Assembly (NCBI GenBank): GCA_035547915.1
Contig: DASZTS010000095.1
Coordinates: 196,314 to 260,313 of the forward strand
Origin: DASSFG01 sp035547915
GTDB lineage: Bacteria; Planctomycetota; Planctomycetia; Pirellulales; JAICIG01
DNA length: 64,000 bases
Reading direction: 5' to 3'
Part shown: one piece after another, positions 26,921-35,495 of the stretch
Position numbering within the stretch: the first letter of the stretch is position 1
How the letters are laid out: each line of letters begins with the position of its first letter
Made by a program: the position numbers and the translations under genes
The notes under the pieces: model-generated
What the model saw: only the letters and a program-made list of their open reading frames with translations
What the model was told of the DNA's origin: nothing
Databases searched by the model: none

Positions 26921-27025
26921 TAAGAGTGGCTGACAAAATCCGGACGCCGGAGCGCCGCGGGCAAAAAATCGGCCGTGAAACGCCGATTTTGTGAAGCTCG
27001 ATCCGGTTTTGTCGGTTGCTCTAAA
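26921..27025. repeat. Dispersed TIR repeat (forward, near-consensus)
   Basis: Begins TAAGAGTGGCTGACAAAATC and ends GGTTTTGTCGGTTGCTCTAA; the two ends are inverted repeats of each other. The central palindrome is AAATCGGC..GCCGATTT. This is the cleanest single copy in the window. Confidence 0.9.
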
Positions 27026-27060
27026 TAAAGTGCCGGCCCAGACAAGCTCGGGCCGCTCCG

Positions 27061-27273
27061 CTAATGTTTCAGGCTGCGAAGCGTATTCACAGCATCTGTT
27101 GCATCTTGGCCGTGTAGCCGGTATGAGACGAGCCCGTTCTCGTCCGTCAAGCAGATTTCCAAGTCGCCCGATTGGCGTATGAAATGCGCCCGAACAATGT
27201 GGTCGGCATTGACGAAGATTTCCCGTTCTCCCTGGGTGCCGGCCTTTTCGGTGAAGCTGATGAAGAGTGCCAT
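27061..27273 (-). CDS. Small conserved-looking protein of unknown function
   Basis: A 70-residue protein with a compact beta-rich pattern: MALFISFTEKAGTQGEREIF, then VNADHIVRAHFI, LEICLTDENGLV and a C-terminal helix DAVNTLRSLKH. The layout loosely recalls short FlbD-like proteins, but I cannot claim membership. Cytoplasmic, no membrane segment. Confidence 0.55.
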   Translation of the reverse strand: MALFISFTEKAGTQGEREIFVNADHIVRAHFIRQSGDLEICLTDENGLVSYRLHGQDATDAVNTLRSLKH

Positions 27274-27315
27274 ATACGAGCGTGGCAGGCTTGGCGAGCG
27301 AGCGGCGGCCGTTCG

Positions 27316-27486
27316 TTAGGTCGGCCGGTGCCGCTCTTTAACCCATTGCTCTTGCTGCGATCGCAGCGCGTGATGTAGGCGCATCGACTCGGCGTGGCGC
27401 TTCCTGACGGAGTCGTTCTTGGCCAGCCGGCGGTCGAGCCACATTTCTAGTGCTCTGAGCCGGCCCTTGGTGGGGTCGCCCTGCAT
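27316..27486 (-). CDS. Small conserved protein, paralogue of 7836-8036
   Basis: 56 residues starting MQGDPTKGRLRALEMWLDRR. It aligns along its length with the gene at 7836-8036, and DNA similarity extends upstream of both starts (the GGAAAGGCAATGAAAAA block at 27541 and 8093). A longer frame to 27552 exists, but the paralogue starts at the position equivalent to 27486. Confidence 0.6.
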   Translation of the reverse strand: MQGDPTKGRLRALEMWLDRRLAKNDSVRKRHAESMRLHHALRSQQEQWVKERHRPT

Positions 27487-27653
27487 GGCGTTCAGGGTAT
27501 TCACCGGCGGAAAACCGTCAATAGTTTTTAGGTAAGATGCACGGAAAGGCAATGAAAAAAGCCGCCCCAGGAACGGCCTCTATGATGGCCGGACTGACCG
27601 ACCACACTTGGAGCTTTGACGAGTTGTTTGACGCCGTGTTGCGGTAGGTGGCC

Positions 27654-28067
27654 ATGCGTAGATGGTTGCGATTCAAGCTCCGAACATTGCTCATGGCGTT
27701 CGCCGTCCTGTCGCTGCCGCTCGCTTAGGTTGCGCATAACGCCAACCTCGTTCGGCAAAGACTCGCCATGCGTCGGTCGCTCGGTATCGGGGATGGCGGC
27801 TGGATGCTTCCGTGGCGAGATGACACGCGCGCGGTTGAAGTGTCGTGGATTCGCCAGCTAATGGGCGATTCGCCGCTGGATGGAATCTGCTGGGACCAAG
27901 ACGCAGATAAGGATCGCGTCCTTCTGGATCGCATGCATCGGCTGTTCCCCGAAGCCAACATAGAAGACGAGCACGGGGCCCTGAAATGGCAGGCTGACAA
28001 GTCGCTCCGACGGAAGAGGGGCCGGGCGCGCGATTTTAAGCCACCACCGTCGGGCGCACAGGAATAG
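27654..28067 (+). pseudogene. Broken RFxFxxRxLL-type membrane-anchored protein gene (in-frame amber)
   Basis: From the ATG at 27654 the frame reads MRRWLRFKLRTLLMAFAVLSLPLA, a typical anchor lead, then meets TAG at 27726-27728. Translation in the same frame continues without a further stop to 28067 (VAHNANLVRQRLAMRRSLGIG onward), giving a 137-residue protein if the amber is ignored. The tail, with DGICWDQDADKDRVLLDRMH, looks like an ordinary soluble domain. So a single nonsense change, or a sequencing error, separates anchor and tail. An internal ATG at 27768 could still express the tail. Confidence 0.6.
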
Positions 28068-28127
28068 CCCGCCACCGGCCCTTCCACGCGGTTGCCCGCT
28101 GGTATGGGCCGCCAGTACGATCAGCAG

Positions 28128-29339
28128 ATGGCCAAGCCGAGACAGATCTTTCGTGGCAATCTCGTCCTGCCCGACCGAGTGTTGGTGGGCGGCGAGTTGA
28201 TCGTCGACGAGGGGCGGTTCACGGCCATCCGAGAAGTGCCGGGCGGCGGGCAAGGGCAAGCAGAGGATGCGGTCGTCAGCGACGGTTACCTCGCGCCCGG
28301 TTACATCGATCTCCACGTGCATGGCGGGGCCGGGGCCGATTTCATGGACGGCACGGTCGACGCGGTCGGTCGCGTGCTGGCGGCCCATCTGCGCCACGGC
28401 ACCACCGGCGTGCTCGCCACGACGACCGCGGCCGCCCACGAGCAGATCCTGGCGACGATCACCGCCTGCGGGTCGCATCGCGAACATCCGCGCCGGGGCT
28501 GCGCACGCGTGTTGGGCGTCCACCTGTACGGCCCCTATTTCCGGGCCGAGGCGAAGGGCTGTCATCCGGGCGGGCCGATTCGGCCGCCGATGGGCGCGGA
28601 GTATGAACAATACCTGTCGTCCGGCGTGGTGGTCACCGCGTCGGTGGCGCCCGAGCTGCCCGGCGCCGAATCGTTCGTACGGACCTGTCTCGAAAGGGGC
28701 GTGCGCGTCGGCGCGGGTCATACTTACGCCACGTTCCAGCAGATGGCCGAGGCGATCCGCTGGGGAGTGCGGCACGTCGACCACCTGTATTGCGCCATGT
28801 CGGATCGTGCCAGGCTGCGGCTCGAAAAGAGCTATCCGATGCGCGGGGGCGTGTTCGAGGCGAGCCTGTTCTTCGACGAGTTGACCACCGAGGTCATCGC
28901 CGACGGAAAGCACCTCTCGGCCGATCTGCTCCTGCTGGCACGCAAGATCAAAGGGGCCGATCGGCTGGCGCTGGTCACCGACTGCAATCGGGCGCTCGAC
29001 ATGCCCGACGGCGAATATATTTTCGGGCCGCTCGAGGGCGGGGTGCCTTTCGTGCGGCACGACGGGGTGGGGCTCATGCCCGACCGCGGCGCGCTCGCGT
29101 CGAGTGTGCGGGGCATGGATCACATGGTACGCACCTTCGTCGAGATGACCGGCTGTCCGATCTGGGAAGCGGTGCGGATGGCATCGCTCACGCCGGCCCG
29201 CATCGCCGGCTGCGATCGTGAGCGGGGGAGCATCGAGGTGGGCAAGCGGGCCGATCTGCTGCTGCTCGACCGCGATCTGAACGTCGAGCAGGTATTCTTG
29301 GACGGTGCACCGCAAATCCTCTCCCACGATAAACATTGA
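28128..29339 (+). CDS. NagA-like N-acetylglucosamine-6-phosphate deacetylase family protein
   Basis: About 403 residues, a TIM-barrel amidohydrolase. Recognisable blocks: GYLAPGYIDLHVHGGAGADFMD, HGTTGVLATT, GAGHTYAT, HVDHLYCAMS, LVTDCNRALDMPDGEY, MDHMVRTFVEMTG and the C-terminal GSIEVGKRADLLLLD. NagA uses a metal held by Glu (in HLEGP) and two His. Here that motif reads HLYGPYF, so the Glu ligand is Tyr, while the two His and the catalytic Asp remain. Deacetylase activity is therefore uncertain. Starts at 28104 (ATG) or a TTG at 28092 are possible. It overlaps or abuts the tmk start, suggesting one operon with tmk and the delta prime gene. Confidence 0.85.
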   Translation: MAKPRQIFRGNLVLPDRVLVGGELIVDEGRFTAIREVPGGGQGQAEDAVVSDGYLAPGYIDLHVHGGAGADFMDGTVDAVGRVLAAHLRHGTTGVLATTTAAAHEQILATITACGSHREHPRRGCARVLGVHLYGPYFRAEAKGCHPGGPIRPPMGAEYEQYLSSGVVVTASVAPELPGAESFVRTCLERGVRVGAGHTYATFQQMAEAIRWGVRHVDHLYCAMSDRARLRLEKSYPMRGGVFEASLFFDELTTEVIADGKHLSADLLLLARKIKGADRLALVTDCNRALDMPDGEYIFGPLEGGVPFVRHDGVGLMPDRGALASSVRGMDHMVRTFVEMTGCPIWEAVRMASLTPARIAGCDRERGSIEVGKRADLLLLDRDLNVEQVFLDGAPQILSHDKH

Positions 29340-29344
29340 GCCCG

Positions 29345-29965
29345 ATGTTCTTCTCCTTCGACGGTATCGACGGCAGCGGCAAGAGCACGCAGATCGGGCT
29401 CTTCGCCGACTGGCTCTCCGAGCGCGGTCACGAAGTGGTCGTGTGCCGCGATCCGGGGAGCAGTCGGCTGGGAGAAGAAGTACGCAGGTTGCTGCTCGAT
29501 CGCGACGATCTGCGTATCGCCCGCCGGTCGGAGATGCTGCTCTACATGGCCGCCCGGGCACAACTCGTCGACGAGGTGATCGAGCCGGCGCTGGCGGCCC
29601 GCAAGGTTGTCGTCTCCGATCGGTTCCTGTTGGCGAACGTGGTCTATCAGGGGCATGCGGGCGGTCTCGATGTGCCTTCGCTCTGGCAGGTCGGACGGAT
29701 CGCGACGAGGGGGATCGAACCCGATCTGACGTTCGTGCTCGATCTCGACGACGAGCACGCGACCGCCCGGATCGACCGCCCGCTCGACCGCATGGAACGG
29801 CAAGGCGCCGCGTTTCGCGCGGCCCTGCGCGCCGGATATCTGGCCGAGGCGGCCCAACGGCCCGACCGTATCGTGGTCGTCGATGCCGCCAGGAGCATCG
29901 ACGACGTACAGGCCGACCTTCGCCGGATGGCGGAGCTGCGCGGCTGCACGCCAAAGCGGGTTTGA
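29345..29965 (+). CDS. tmk: Thymidylate kinase
   Basis: 206 residues, normal for dTMP kinase. The P-loop is FDGIDGSGKST (residues 5-15). The DR motif is SDRFLLANVVYQG, and CRDPGSSRLGEEVR matches the usual TREPGGT-type dTMP-binding block with some change. The enzyme makes dTDP for DNA synthesis. I used the ATG at 29345, 5 bases after the NagA-like stop; a TTG at 29336 overlapping that stop is the alternative. The DNA polymerase III delta prime gene follows, a widespread bacterial pairing. Confidence 0.93.
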   Translation: MFFSFDGIDGSGKSTQIGLFADWLSERGHEVVVCRDPGSSRLGEEVRRLLLDRDDLRIARRSEMLLYMAARAQLVDEVIEPALAARKVVVSDRFLLANVVYQGHAGGLDVPSLWQVGRIATRGIEPDLTFVLDLDDEHATARIDRPLDRMERQGAAFRAALRAGYLAEAAQRPDRIVVVDAARSIDDVQADLRRMAELRGCTPKRV

Positions 29966-30053
29966 CGAGCCTCGCGACTTCCGCTTGCCGACCGACGGCG
30001 CCCGCATACCTCCGGCTCTCCCTCTGGTCCACCGGCTCCGCTATCTTTAGCTC

Positions 30054-31115
30054 ATGGCTTGGCAAGGAATCGAGGGACACGACGACGTTGTGGAGCAGTT
30101 TCGCCGCAGCCTCGCGCGCGGCAGGTTGGCGAGCACGTACCTGTTCGTCGGGCCGCAAGGGGTGGGCAAGCACACGTTCGCGCTGAAATTCGCGCAAACG
30201 CTGCTGTGCGCCGAGCGGCCCGCGGAACTTCTCGATCCGTGCGGTTACTGCCCGGCCTGCATGCAGGTCTTGGCGGGCACCCATGCCGATCTGCTCACCA
30301 TCGGCAAGCCGCCGGATCGGAGCGAGATACCGGTGCAATTGCTGATCGGCGCCGGCGATCGTCGGATGCGTGAGGGTCTGTGTCACGACATCTCGCTCAA
30401 GCCGTTCATGGGCGGGCGGCGCATCGCCATCATCGACGATGCGGACCATCTCAACGAGGAAGGCGCCAACTGCCTGCTGAAGACCTTGGAGGAGCCGCCG
30501 CCGAAGTCCGTGATCATCCTGGTCAGCACGAGCGCCGACCGGCAGTTGCCGACCATCCGCTCACGCTCGCAGATCATCCGCTTCCGTCACCTCGAATGCG
30601 GCGTGGTGGCCGATCTGTTGTTGGCGGAGCAGGTAACCACCGATCGCGAAGAAGCCCAGCGGTTGGCGAACTACAGCGAGGGGAGTCTCGTCCGGGCGCG
30701 CGCGTTGGCCGATCCCGAACTCTGGAAGTTTCGAGGCGAACTGCTGAAGGGACTCGCCGAACCGCGGCCCGACAGCCTACGGTTGGCCAAGGCGGTGGTG
30801 GCCTTCGTCGACGAGGCCGGCAAGGAGGCGCCTCCGCGGCGGATGCGGGCGCGGCAACTGGTGGGCTTCGCCGCGGATTTCTATCGCCATCTCGCCCGCC
30901 GGCTCAACCGGGCAGAGCCACCGGCCGACCGCGAACTGGCGGCCCACGTGGAGCGCGCCGTGGCGACCTGGCCCGCCGATGACGAGACGGCCGCCGCCTG
31001 CGCCGAAAGATGCCTCGACGCCCTCGCGCACATCGACCGCAATGCCAACCAGGCGGTCTGGATCGAATGCTGGCTCGACGACCTGGGGCGGCTGGTCACG
31101 GGCCGCGCGGCGTGA
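30054..31115 (+). CDS. holB: DNA polymerase III delta prime subunit (clamp loader)
   Basis: 353 residues of the clamp-loader AAA+ family. Walker A is GPQGVGKHT (33-41). The four-cysteine zinc module is C52, C63, C66, C69. The sensor/SRC region shows LLKTLEEPP, ILVSTSADRQLPTIRSRSQ. Delta prime stimulates the wrench step when the beta clamp is loaded. Location just after tmk supports the name. The C-terminal 110 residues are helical as in family members. Confidence 0.92.
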   Translation: MAWQGIEGHDDVVEQFRRSLARGRLASTYLFVGPQGVGKHTFALKFAQTLLCAERPAELLDPCGYCPACMQVLAGTHADLLTIGKPPDRSEIPVQLLIGAGDRRMREGLCHDISLKPFMGGRRIAIIDDADHLNEEGANCLLKTLEEPPPKSVIILVSTSADRQLPTIRSRSQIIRFRHLECGVVADLLLAEQVTTDREEAQRLANYSEGSLVRARALADPELWKFRGELLKGLAEPRPDSLRLAKAVVAFVDEAGKEAPPRRMRARQLVGFAADFYRHLARRLNRAEPPADRELAAHVERAVATWPADDETAAACAERCLDALAHIDRNANQAVWIECWLDDLGRLVTGRAA

Positions 31116-31167
31116 CGGGCCGGCATCGGCCGGCTGGCATCGGCCGGCTCGCCTCTAGCGGTCGGCT

Positions 31168-31455
31168 TCAGCGCGGCGGGCGTCGTCTTTTCGATTTGGC
31201 ATCGTCTTCGTCCGCCCAGCGTTGCAGCATTTCGATCTGCTTGCGTTCGCGCATCTTACGCCAACGCCAGGCCCCGAACATCAGCGGGAAGATGACGACC
31301 GTCGCGGCGCCCTTGGCCCACCACTGCAAGGCCGCGATGCCGAAGAAGATATACGTCCACGTGACGCCCAAGGCCACGATGCCGGCGAGAACGATCGTGC
31401 CCGCATTCGACGACTCCCGCGGAGGTGTGCCGGAGTCCGATTCGTGGGATGACAT
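31168..31455 (-). CDS. Small membrane protein with two helices
   Basis: 95 residues, MSSHESDSGTPPRESSNAGT, then two hydrophobic helices (about 18-36 and 44-62) and a basic C terminus ending KSKRRRPPR. I used the ATG at 31455; the frame is open far upstream but those residues have the Arg/Ser-rich look of non-coding translation. Function unknown. Confidence 0.6.
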   Translation of the reverse strand: MSSHESDSGTPPRESSNAGTIVLAGIVALGVTWTYIFFGIAALQWWAKGAATVVIFPLMFGAWRWRKMRERKQIEMLQRWADEDDAKSKRRRPPR

Positions 31456-31672
31456 GCACGCACCTCTTGGCGCACCGAGACCCGAAAACCACCGCGTGGC
31501 CCGCGAGCGACCTACGCGGCGACGACGGCATATCGTGGCAGACGCCGAACCGCTTGGCAACGGCTCGATCTTGGCGGTCGCGTCCGAAGGTAGCACCGCG
31601 CTGTTCAGACACCGCCCGCTGAATAGCCGCCGCGCCGAGGCTCTGTCCTGCGCCGGGCGGTAAAATCGGAGG

Positions 31673-31915
31673 ATGCGGATCATCAACGATCGACGAACGC
31701 GACCGCGCAGCTCTAAGCCTCCTGAGCCGCTGACACTGGATCGGCCGTGGTGCTTCCTTGGCATCGGTCTCTGCGTCGTGGCCGCCGTACTGGCAGGACC
31801 ACCACCGTGGTTTCCGGCTGTCCATCCGGTGGTTTGGTGGTACTTCGTAGCGGTGAACATCCTGATATGGGTTGCGCTCCCGATCAGCATCGTCGTCCGG
31901 CAGCGCCGACGGTAA
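31673..31915 (+). CDS. Small membrane protein with two helices
   Basis: 80 residues with a polar N terminus, hydrophobic helices at about 26-43 and 52-74, and a basic tail VVRQRRR. Size and form are like the divergent neighbour at 31168-31455, but the sequences differ. No function can be inferred. The 31456-31672 spacer shows nothing else. Confidence 0.5.
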   Translation: MRIINDRRTRPRSSKPPEPLTLDRPWCFLGIGLCVVAAVLAGPPPWFPAVHPVVWWYFVAVNILIWVALPISIVVRQRRR

Positions 31916-31947
31916 CCGCACGCGCTCCCACGGCGGTATGATCTGGC

Positions 31948-32061
31948 ATGGAAAAGCGCGACCGCAAGTTCCGGGAGGTTGAGAAGCTTAAGGAGAGATT
32001 CCGTGAGCTGCCGACTGAAAATCTGACGGCGAGACTCAATTCACTCGCCGGGGACATATAA
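31948..32061 (+). CDS. Very short helical peptide gene (37 residues)
   Basis: An ATG frame reading MEKRDRKFREVEKLKERFRE, then LPTENLTARLNSLAGDI and TAA at 32059-32061. Strongly charged amphipathic helix. It is immediately followed by the hairpin at 32060-32105, which would serve as its terminator. Short frames occur by chance, so confidence is moderate. Confidence 0.4.
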   Translation: MEKRDRKFREVEKLKERFRELPTENLTARLNSLAGDI

Positions 32062-32105
32062 AGGGGAAGGTCCATTATGTTATTGGACCTGTCCCCTTTA
32101 TTTTC
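32060..32105 (+). terminator. Strong hairpin with T tract, copy 1
   Basis: AAAGGGGAAGGTCCAT (32060-32075) pairs with ATTGGACCTGTCCCCTTTAT (32082-32101), followed by TTTTC: an intrinsic terminator. A near-copy lies at 35451-35495. The rest of the 32106-32416 spacer shows no gene. Confidence 0.75.
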
Positions 32106-32416
32106 TCAAGAGTTGACGCGTACTGCGCGACAATCACCGGCGTGCTGCATGGGCTGCCTGAGGGCTGATCTATAGAAGGGGGGACGCTCGCGATAAGACG
32201 CCCATTTAGGGGACGCCTTGAGGGCTCCAGTACTTGCACGGAGATACGACATGTATCTTCCACACGAACGGAGGGTCATGCACAATGGCGCAACTGAGCA
32301 ATAATATTTCCCAGGATGATTGACATTTCTTCACGGCAGGCTACAAAGACGGACACTTAGACGGGGCCAGAAGCGCCCTCGCCCATCTCGCACGTCCTTT
32401 CTGAAAGGTGTGGGCC

Positions 32417-34795
32417 ATGTCTACCGACCTGCGTCGGCCTCTTCGTCGTGTGCGTCGAATCGAAGCTCTCGATCTCCGCCTTCCTCCGAGTGAAACACTG
32501 CTGTCCATGGGACTGGCCTCCATTGTCGGACCGCAGAATGCGCGGCCGGCAATTGTGGATACAAGGCGCGACATCCCGGAACAGAATAGTTTCGTAGCGT
32601 CACCATACTTCATCGCTCCGCCTGTGAGCAGCCCCACTCTTCATCATCAGTCCAGTACCGAGCCGACGGCACACGTGGCGTCAGTTGATACGGTAATGTT
32701 GGATTTTGTCGATCTGGAAAATGACGTGCACATCGGTGAGAAGTCGACGGAACCGGAAAAGCTGCCAGAGCCAGCGAGGCCGATCAGCGAGATTCCAAAG
32801 AGCATCGCTCCTGGGCTTTCATCACCCGCCGCACCGGGAGCGGGCGCAGGAGGCGGTGCCCGTGGTGGAGGCGGGGGGGGAGGCGGCGGCGGAGGCGGAG
32901 AAGGAAGTACGCCTCATGCACCTGCACCTTCTGGGGGCGGCACATCACATGGCGGCACGGGAGTCACTGCGATGGATGACCCCTACGACCCCGGGCCGCC
33001 TTTCGTATCGGACAACAGCTTTTGGGGCACTCACGATCATCCTATCTACGGCGGCGTGAGTGCAGTGGGCGGAACGGGTAGCTACACATTCGCTGTGGCT
33101 GACGAACCGACCGACGGCAGCGTCACGATGAATGACGGCGGAGGCTTTACTTATACGCCGAATTACCAGTTCTACGGCACTGATAGCTTCACATACACCG
33201 CAACCGATAATGGTGATGACGAGACGAGTACGGCCGCGACGATTACTCTCACGGTGTCGGAGACGGCACCGATGGTACAGAATTTCACGTACACGATTTT
33301 GCACGACGAGGTCTTCTCCGGGGACAATCTGCTGACAAATTCCTCCGACAATGAGGAAGACCCGCTTACCATAAGCCTGGTGTCGGGGCCGTCGTCAGCC
33401 TTGGATTTTGAGCTGAATACCGACGGGTCGTGGGCATATTTGCCGGCGGCCGGTTATATTGGCGACGATTCATTCACGTTCCAGGTGTCGGACGGTATTC
33501 TAACAACCAATGGCACTGTAACGTTCCACGTTGTCGATCAGAAGCCGGACGCAGAAGATGACAATTACTACTTCTCGGCCACGGACACAGAAGAGACCAT
33601 TGGCGTCCCGGCAGGCGTTCAGGCGAATGATTCTGACCCGGATGACGATGCGCTAAAGAGTTACCTCGTGACACCACCGACGAGCGGAAGCTTGACGCTG
33701 AATACGGACGGATCATTTACGTATACTCCGGTGCCGACTTACATCGCCAAGGGCGTTGCCATCACCTTCATGTATAAAGACACGGACGGGGCGATGTATA
33801 GCGACACGAAGACGGTCACGATGAATTTCATCCATGTCGTGATCACGAATCCAATCACCGAGCTGGGTGGCACCATGACAACACCAGCCAATGCAAACGG
33901 TGTCGGAGATGAATTCCAGTTCGATACATCAAACCCAGGAGTGCTAACGATACCCGTGAAGGCCACTGTGACTCCGGATACGGCGGACGTCAGGAATCAT
34001 CTGTTCATGGCGGTATCGGCCGATGCCATCGGTGACTCGTCACCAAGTGAAAGTGGATGGACGTATTCCGGTGGCACATGGACCGACACGCTGACATATA
34101 CCGGGTTGCCCGAGAACAACAATGATTTCGGCAATAAGTCATTAACGGTCTATGCCCTCCCTGGGGATAGCGCCACCGTTCCGTATCAGGTGTTCTATGA
34201 TAAGACAGCCACGAATCATCCTGGCGGCGACCAAACACCTCCCAATATCGTCAGTAACCGGTCTCCTAATTGGTTCTATTACTGGCTTCAGGTCATAGGG
34301 TCGTCCGCTGACGTGTATTACAACAGCAACCTCCCGGCGAACATGCGAGGAGAGGTGCCAGCTATGTATAACTGGAGTGACCCTCTCAATTACAGCAAGA
34401 CCGAGGTGTGGATCGGAGACGCAGCGGCTGAGACCAAAACGAGGCAATTAAATACCGCAAACACGCCGGAAGCGGTAACCGGCATCGACACATTCGCAAA
34501 TGTCCTTGACCACGAAGAACGTCACGTCTACCAAATCCAGGTGGCGGATGCATTGTTGCCTGGTGCAAATGCGGCAGGGTGGTCATGGAACACTGTGCCG
34601 AATAATCATGCAACGTTCGATGCAAATAATAACGACCTTCCCGATTCAATGGAGGCCGGGTTGGTCGGGCCCGTCTCGGGTATGGTAGAAGAAGACGCGA
34701 GATCAGCCGAGGACGTCCCCGAGAACACGTACTGGCAAGACGACTGGGGGAGCCCTGGCAAGCAGCACAAGGACGACAAAGACTATAACAACTAG
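32417..34795 (+). CDS. Large secreted protein with Ig/cadherin-like repeats and a C-terminal HExxH domain
   Basis: 792 residues. The N terminus (MSTDLRRPLRRVRRIEALDL, then LPPSETLLSMGLAS) is a typical lead of large exported planctomycete proteins. A Gly-rich linker (about 140-165) precedes three Ig/cadherin-like repeats (about 200-285, 290-375, 380-475), each with the GGFTYTPNYQFYGTDSFTYT type of strand pattern. Residues 480-690 form an unrecognised domain. DHEERHVYQIQ at 698-708 contains HEERH, the HExxH signature of zinc peptidases. The tail has DANNNDLPDSME, a calcium-loop-like motif, and an acidic end. AAAGGTG 7 bases upstream supports the ATG. GC content is visibly lower than in the flanks. 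The next gene starts 9 bases after the stop. Confidence 0.75.
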   Translation: MSTDLRRPLRRVRRIEALDLRLPPSETLLSMGLASIVGPQNARPAIVDTRRDIPEQNSFVASPYFIAPPVSSPTLHHQSSTEPTAHVASVDTVMLDFVDLENDVHIGEKSTEPEKLPEPARPISEIPKSIAPGLSSPAAPGAGAGGGARGGGGGGGGGGGGEGSTPHAPAPSGGGTSHGGTGVTAMDDPYDPGPPFVSDNSFWGTHDHPIYGGVSAVGGTGSYTFAVADEPTDGSVTMNDGGGFTYTPNYQFYGTDSFTYTATDNGDDETSTAATITLTVSETAPMVQNFTYTILHDEVFSGDNLLTNSSDNEEDPLTISLVSGPSSALDFELNTDGSWAYLPAAGYIGDDSFTFQVSDGILTTNGTVTFHVVDQKPDAEDDNYYFSATDTEETIGVPAGVQANDSDPDDDALKSYLVTPPTSGSLTLNTDGSFTYTPVPTYIAKGVAITFMYKDTDGAMYSDTKTVTMNFIHVVITNPITELGGTMTTPANANGVGDEFQFDTSNPGVLTIPVKATVTPDTADVRNHLFMAVSADAIGDSSPSESGWTYSGGTWTDTLTYTGLPENNNDFGNKSLTVYALPGDSATVPYQVFYDKTATNHPGGDQTPPNIVSNRSPNWFYYWLQVIGSSADVYYNSNLPANMRGEVPAMYNWSDPLNYSKTEVWIGDAAAETKTRQLNTANTPEAVTGIDTFANVLDHEERHVYQIQVADALLPGANAAGWSWNTVPNNHATFDANNNDLPDSMEAGLVGPVSGMVEEDARSAEDVPENTYWQDDWGSPGKQHKDDKDYNN

Positions 34796-34804
34796 GGAAC
34801 GATT

Positions 34805-35443
34805 ATGATGCCGCGCACGTACCTTGTCACGCTCATCGTGCTTACAATGGCTGCGGGACGCACTGGAAATCGAGAAGCGGTCGAGGACTTATCTTCGGAA
34901 ACCTCCGCGACGCGCGCAGCAGCCATGGCGTCGTTGAGACGGGATAGGGAAGAGTTAGAAGATGCCCTAAGCAAGCAACTAGCCGAGGCGCTTTCTGGAC
35001 CTGATCGCTTGTACTCTGGCCGCACACACTCGGTCTTGCAGATCGTCGGGCGCGTGCGGGCTACAAATACGGTAGGTCGACTTGTAGAAGCTGTCGGATT
35101 GACGCTCGATCCGGCAACATTTCCTCACGGTGGCGACCGAATGAACATTGCCTACTACCCGGTCGCGGAAACTCTCATAGCTATCGGTGATAAGCGTGTC
35201 GTTAAGGAAATCATCGCGTGGGCTGTACTAAAGCAGGATGAACTGACGTTGCAGCTCTATGCCAAGATACTTCGCGACGTGATTGGCGAACAAGCGGCTA
35301 ATGCGGTGGTCGAACATGCGGCCGTGGGAAGATCATCGGACGCTATTAAGAACCTGTCTCGCCTCAAGGCGATTCTGCAACGCGGAGCCATTGAGTTGCC
35401 CCTACCGGGTTTTAAAGACAAACGTGCGAAGGGAGCCGCATAG
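34805..35443 (+). CDS. Exported helical partner protein, paralogue of 35720-36343
   Basis: 212 residues. A short hydrophobic N terminus (MMPRTYLVTLIVLTMAAG) looks like a signal peptide. The mature part is alpha-helical, possibly HEAT-like: VLQIVGRVRATNTVGRLVEA, LTLDPATFPHGG, YYPVAETLIAIGDKRVVKEI. The gene follows the large HExxH protein by 9 bases, so the two are co-transcribed, and the hairpin at 35451 follows. The paralogue at 35720-36343 follows a fragment of a second HExxH-protein gene. The constant pairing suggests the two products work together, as inhibitor, immunity protein or complex partner. No known family is recognised. Confidence 0.7.
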   Translation: MMPRTYLVTLIVLTMAAGRTGNREAVEDLSSETSATRAAAMASLRRDREELEDALSKQLAEALSGPDRLYSGRTHSVLQIVGRVRATNTVGRLVEAVGLTLDPATFPHGGDRMNIAYYPVAETLIAIGDKRVVKEIIAWAVLKQDELTLQLYAKILRDVIGEQAANAVVEHAAVGRSSDAIKNLSRLKAILQRGAIELPLPGFKDKRAKGAA

Positions 35444-35450
35444 GGCATAT

Positions 35451-35495
35451 AGAGGGGCAGGGCCATTATGTATTGGACCTATCCCCTTTTATTTT
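35451..35495 (+). terminator. Strong hairpin with T tract, copy 2
   Basis: AGAGGGGCAGGGCCAT (35451-35466) pairs with ATTGGACCTATCCCCTTTT (35472-35490), followed by ATTTTCC. Sequence and loop (TATGT) match the hairpin at 32060-32105, and the GCATATA/ACATATA in front is also shared. Confidence 0.75.
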
